This document shows positions 59,537-64,000 of a stretch of DNA of 64,000 nucleotides, piece after piece (position 1 is the first letter of the stretch; the number at the start of each line of letters is the position of its first letter). The DNA is taken from assembly GCF_003255815.1 (NCBI RefSeq), contig NC_037682.1:4136513-4200512 (forward strand), given 5' to 3'. The DNA is from Theropithecus gelada (lineage: Eukaryota > Chordata > Mammalia > Primates > Cercopithecidae). Both the position numbers and the translations under genes were made by a program. The notes under the pieces are model-generated. The model was not told the origin of the DNA and did no database searches. It worked only from the letters and a program-made list of their open reading frames with translations.

Positions 59537-59915
59537 TATTAGTCAGCTTGGGCTGCCGTCATGAAATGCCATAGAATGGGCAACTTAAACAACAGAAATG
59601 TATTTTCTTCCAATTCTGGAGTCTAGAAGCTGCAGATCAAGAGCTGGCAGGGGAAGTTCCTGGTGAGGCCTCTCTTTTTGGCTTGCAGATGGCCACCTTC
59701 TTGCTGTGTCCTTACAGGGCCTTTCCTTGTGCATACACACCTCTGCTATCTCTTCCTCTTCTTAAGAATGCCAGTCCTCTCAGGTCTGGCATTATACCTT
59801 CATTTAATCTTAATTACCTCTCTAAAGTCCTTGCTCCAAATCCAGTCACATTGAGGGGGTCATGGCTTCAACATAGTTTTGAGGGGAACATAAACATTTA
59901 GTCTGTTTCAGAGGT
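59537..59915 (-). mobile_element. MaLR/MLT1-type LTR-like repeat, antisense
   Basis: 'gggctgccgtcatgaaatgc', then 'aacttaaacaacagaaatgt', 'ggcttgcagatggccacctt', 'cagtcacattgagggggtca'. The best-preserved of the four copies here. Confidence 0.6.
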
Positions 59916-60164
59916 GAAGAGTCACAGCTGTAAACCAAGCTGAATTCTGTGGATGACTTCTCAGTTTCGCCCTTTCTTACCACACAGTCCCATCCTCTGT
60001 GGGGCCGTTTTGTTGTGTGAGCTGAAGGCAGAGACTGCTACTTGACAAGGCTGTACCCCGGCCCATCTGCATTTAGAAGCCTCTTTAGGTCAGTCTCAGG
60101 GCTGTTCTGGGGGTATGACCTGGATTCTTTGCTGTTGAAAAGGCAAACATCAGAGTCCATGACT

Positions 60165-60300
60165 CCTGATTTATGTCTCCTTGCTGTGTGACCTTGGGCA
60201 AGTTACTCAGCCTCTCTGAGCCTCTGTTGGCATTGACAGTAATGTGTTTGCCACGGGGCTGCTATGAGAGGGGAATGAATTCATCCTGGAAAGCACGGGG
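60165..60300 (+). repeat. MIR SINE fragment, sense
   Basis: 'tgctgtgtgaccttgggcaa' then gttactcagcctctctgagcc, a clear MIR core. Confidence 0.7.
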
Positions 60301-60769
60301 AGCGAGCTGGCTCTCCTATCATCATTCTCCTTCCTCAGCTGCAGATACCCAGAAAACATAGGCTATGTCTGGCCAGCCATGCGTTAGGGTATGACCCTCA
60401 ACCTGGTCTATAGAAAAGTAATGTGGATGCCAGGGCTGTGCCTCCACCTCAGGAAACCAAAATGTCTGGGGTGGGACCTGGGAATTGTATTTTTAAGCAG
60501 CTTTCCCAGCGATGTGTTTGATGAGCTGGGATCAGGAACCTCGTGTTGGAGCAGATTTAATAAGTGCAAATGGTGCAAGCCAAGAGGACCGAGGGCAAGG
60601 ACCTGGAGGTTGATCAATTTGTAAACACCTGTTTGTGGAGTGAATCGATCACGGTTTACTACCCTCCATGAGAGCCAAGAACCAGGAGGATACAACTGAT
60701 ACACATCAGTATTCTCTGCACCTCCCACAGTGCCTGGCATGGAGTAGAGGCTGAGAAAGTACTTCCAGA

Positions 60770-61930
60770 TGGTTGGATGGGTAAATGGATAGGTAGGTGG
60801 GAGGATGGATGGGTGGGTGATCAGATGGACAAATGGGTTAGCGGGGTTGGAAGGATGAAGAGTAGTGGGATGTTAGATGGATTAATGGGTGAGTGGGTAG
60901 ATGGGTAGATGAATAAATGGGTGGGTGGGTGAATGGATGGATGGATAAATGGATGGGTAGGTGGAAGGATGGATGAGTGGATGGATAGATGCGTGGGTGG
61001 GTGAGTGGATGGATGACTGGGTAAGTGGGTAGGTGGGTGGGTAAATGGGTGGGTGGGTGGGTGGATGGATGGATGGATGGATGGGTGAATGGATGGGTAA
61101 GTGGATGAATGGATGGGTGGGTGAGTGAGTGAGTAGATGAATAAATGGATGAGTGGGTGGATGCATGGGCAGATGTGTAAATGGATATGTAGGTGGGGGA
61201 GGATGGGTGAATGAGTGAGTGGGTAAACAAATGGCTGGATGCATGAGTGGGTGGGTAGATGAATGGATGGATAGGTAGGTGGGTAGGTTGGAGGACAGAA
61301 GCGTGGCTGAGTGGATGGATAAATTGGGTAGTAGGTGTGTGAATGAGTGGATAGATGTCTAAATGAATAGTTAGGTGGGTAGATGGGAGGATGGGTGAGT
61401 GGGTGAATGGGTGGGTGAGTGGGTGAATGGGTGGGTGGGTGGGTGGGTGGATGGATGGATGGATGGGTGAATGGATGGATAAGTGGATGAATGGATGGGT
61501 GGGTGAGTGAGTGAGTAGATGAATAAATGGATGAGTGGGTGGATACATGGGCAGATGTGTAAATGGGTATGTGGATGGGGGAGGATGGGTGAATGAGTGA
61601 GTGGGTGAACGAATGGATGGATGCATGAGTGGGTGGGTGGGTAGATGAATGGATGGATGGGTAGGTGGGTAGGTTGGAGGACAGAAGGGTGGCTGAGTGG
61701 ATGGATAAATTGGTTAGTAGGTGTGTGAATGAGTGGATAGATGTCTAAATGAATAGGTGGGTAGATGGGAGGATGGGTGAGTGGGTGGGTGGATGGATGC
61801 ATGGATGGATACATGGATGAATGTATGGATGGATGAGTGGATAAGTGATGGATAGATGGATGGGTGAATGGATGGGTGGCTGAGTGGGTGAGTAGAGGAT
61901 GGGTGACTAGGTGGATGGATGGATGGGCTT
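60770..61930 (+). repeat. GGAT/GGGT tandem array with a higher-order repeat, about 1.16 kb
   Basis: Imperfect tetranucleotide array. A block of about 385 bp is present twice: 'gtgagtgagtgagtagatga' near 61121 and 61503, and 'gaggacagaa' with its 'gtggctgagtggatggataa' neighbour near 61291 and 61677. G-rich strand is sense. Confidence 0.96.
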
Positions 61931-63105
61931 TGCTTGGGGGTGTTTATAGATACTCACTCTACCTTTCACACACAGCTCACCCCAATTCCAGTTGTGCACC
62001 CCTTCCTATTGTAAACCTTTACAACATTACCCAGTGAAATGTCTTTAAAACCATAGAGTTTGTGAGCAACAGGGAAAGCAGTGAGGTGTGTATGAGGCTC
62101 TTGGAGATACCAGCAGCATCACTGGCATTCCAGGTCAGGTTGTCTTCGAGTCTTTGGCCCCTAGAGAGTGTTAAGGTATCAGTTACCTTCGGCCAACCCA
62201 GATGCACCATGGCCTTAGACTCTGCATGCCTGTCCTGCCCCCCAAGTCCAGTTTGCCGGCCTCAGCCCTGCCCATGTGGAGCCAGAGGAATGGGGTTGGG
62301 GCTTGGACATCCACATGGGAGAGGTGGGTGACCTGCCCCGCCTCGCTCATGTCATCAGTGTCTTGGATTCTTGGGTGTTCCAGAAGCCTGATGTTGTCAT
62401 GCCCTGAAAAGGTAGAAGGAATGGGCTGCTCCCAGTATGTGCAGTGGCACCACTGATGTGCCATCTGTCAGATGGGAACCTAGTGAGGACAGACCTGCGG
62501 TCTCTCGCTTGACACTGGGACACCAAGTCTGGGTCTGATCAGCCAGGGCTGGGAGTCCCGTTCTAGCTGGGGCACAGATGGAGGCCAAAGGCCACCCCCG
62601 AGAGCATGCCATGGCTCATTCTGGGAAATGAAAGCTGTCATATGGTGCTCTGTTATTGAATGAAGATGTTGTTTTTGGCTCCTCTGAAATAGACGATGGG
62701 AAACAGATTCAGGGATTATGAATAAACATTGGCTTATGGGGGCCGCGTGCTGGTAACGATGAAACCTCCACATTTACAGAATAAATTTAAGGCATGCATA
62801 TGTAGAGTGGATGTGTAAAGGGCAGACTCCTGCTCAAACAAATCATGTAACCAAGGCGAGCATCTGGGACGACACTCTAGCCTCCTGTCCACGGCCAGGT
62901 TGTGTGGCTTAGGAGCCCTGGGTCCAAGGAGGAACCCGTGTTTCTAAGAGACCTGGCACAGGAAGCCAAGAGGACATGGCTGGGAGTGGTGGATTGGACA
63001 CCATCTGCAGATGTGAGTTTAGAGTCAACACTCACCTTCAACAGAGGCAACCTCCAGATGCTTCAAAGAGGTTAATTCAATCAAAGCAGGTTGCAAAATA
63101 ATTTT
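61931..63105. other. SHANK2: Intronic sequence, no gene
   Basis: Unique sequence. No exon or clear repeat recognised. Confidence 0.5.
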
Positions 63106-63107
63106 TT

Positions 63108-63160
63108 CTCATTCATTCATTCATTCATTCATTCATTCATTCATTCATTCATTCATTCAT
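63108..63160 (+). repeat. (ATTC)n microsatellite at an Alu tail
   Basis: About 13 near-perfect ATTC units abutting the next Alu, so they probably grew from its tail. Confidence 0.95.
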
Positions 63161-63429
63161 TTGAGACAGTCTCACTCTGTCACCCAGGCTGGAGTACAGT
63201 GGCACCATCTCACTGCAACCTCCACCTCCTGGGTTCAAGCGATTCTCCTGCCTCCCGAGTAGCTGGGATTACAAACGTGCGCCAACACGCCCAGCTAATT
63301 TTGATATTTTTAGTAGGAATGGGGTTTCACCATATTGCCAAGGCTGATCTTAAACTCCTGACCTTGTGATCCGCCCACCTCGGCCTCTCAAAGTGCTGGG
63401 ATTAGAGGCGTGAGCCACCACGCCTAACC
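63161..63429 (-). repeat. Alu SINE, antisense
   Basis: 'tttgagacagtctcactctg' to gagccaccacgcctaacc, with small deletions. Confidence 0.93.
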
Positions 63430-63431
63430 AA

Positions 63432-63725
63432 TTTCTCTTTTTAAGAGACAGGATTGCCTTTGTCACCCAGGCTGGAGTGCAGAGGTGCGATCATAGCTCA
63501 TTGCAGGCTTAAACTCCTGGACTCAAGTGATCCTTTCACCTCAGTCTCCCAAAGTGCTGGAATTATAGGTGCACACCACCACACCCAGCCTAAAAGCAAT
63601 GTTTATTTTTTAGAGACAGTCTCACTATCTTGCCCAGGCTGGTCTTACACTCCTGTCTTCAAGGGTCCTCCCACCTCAGCCTCCCAAAGTGCTGAGGTGA
63701 CAGGTGTGAGCCACCACACCTGGCC
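63432..63725 (-). repeat. Alu SINE (older), antisense
   Basis: 'ttttaagagacaggattgcc' to 'gagccaccacacctggcc', J-like and diverged. Confidence 0.9.
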
Positions 63726-63857
63726 TCAAATAAAATTTTGACAGTTAACCCTCACCTGTTTAGCTTTGTATTATTCTGTGATCTAAAGGAATTCACACAG
63801 GACACCAACCTTTTTTTCTTTTCTTAAATTGATATATAATTTCAGTGCCATAAAATT

Positions 63858-64000
63858 TGCTCTTTTTTTTTTTTTTTTCCAGACGGAGTCTCGCTCTGTC
63901 GCCCAGGCTGGAGTGCAGTGGCCGGATCTCAGCTCACTGCAAGCTCCGCCTCCCGGGTTCACGCCATTCTCCTGCCTCAGCCTCCCGAGTAGCTGGGACT
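63858..64000 (-). repeat. Young AluY (AluYRa-like), antisense, cut by window end
   Basis: T tract then 'gtggccggatctcagctcac' and 'gcaagctccgcctcccgggt', the same subfamily signature as at 52410. Continues past the window. Confidence 0.92.

Noticed and set aside
60838..61814. 262- and 147-codon frames on the - strand
   Set aside because: Same GGAT/GGGT array artefact as at 36 kb.
41810..64000. Search for the next SHANK2 exon (PDZ side)
   Set aside because: No acceptor followed by an in-phase SHANK-like continuation was seen; the intron appears to extend past the window.
1..64000. tRNA, rRNA, snRNA or microRNA genes
   Set aside because: No recognisable examples; MIR and Alu sequences explain the tRNA-like and 7SL-like stretches.

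Overview
The window is nuclear genomic DNA from a primate, almost certainly an Old World monkey (Cercopithecidae). It carries many dimeric Alu elements. Two young AluY copies (52410-52724, and one cut by the window edge at 63858) have the 'gtggccggatctcagctcac' signature that I associate with cercopithecid AluYRa-type subfamilies. Exons are short, lie in long repeat-filled introns and have GT/AG borders. Nothing bacterial or viral-genomic is present.

One protein-coding gene can be supported: SHANK2 (postsynaptic-density scaffold, ProSAP1/CortBP1) on the + strand. Four coding exons splice in phase. (1) 13233-13269 holds the ATG and a 12-residue N-terminus (MKSLLNAFTKKE) of the short, ankyrin-less isoform. 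(2) 18187-18505 codes the basic and serine-rich linker before SH3. (3) 31980-32149 codes the N-terminal part of SH3. (4) 41696-41809 codes the C-terminal part of SH3. Joined, they give 640 coding nucleotides (213 codons plus 1 nt), which would continue into a PDZ-side exon beyond base 64000. Ankyrin-repeat exons of the long isoform would lie before base 1. Long transcripts would skip the 13233 exon and splice into 18187.

Layout. 1-13 kb: sequence upstream of the short-isoform start, intronic for the long isoform, with three Alus, a MaLR-like LTR, several MIR-like fragments and a 43-bp minisatellite. 13.2 kb: the internal start exon, with a TATA-like box. 13.3-18.2 kb: a 4.9-kb intron with a 0.9-kb, 31-bp VNTR. 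18.5-32 kb: a 13.5-kb intron with a degenerate 0.75-kb tandem duplication, a GGAT array, and an antisense L1 carrying two Alu insertions with clear target-site duplications. 32.1-41.7 kb: an intron with a 1.4-kb GGAT/GGGT array. 41.8-64 kb: the start of a large intron with an antisense L1, two Tigger-like DNA transposons, a GGTT/GGCT array, a 0.9-kb GGT/GAT array, a chimeric Alu and a 1.2-kb GGAT array with a higher-order repeat.

I found no undescribed multi-gene system. The most notable points are the short internal start exon, the accumulation of five large simple tandem arrays that are all G-rich on the SHANK2 sense strand, and the fact that three of these arrays share a GGAT core in direct orientation and bracket the two SH3 exons. 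Very long open frames in the arrays are products of repeat periodicity, not genes. Repeat family names are from memory of consensus sequences and were not checked by RepeatMasker.
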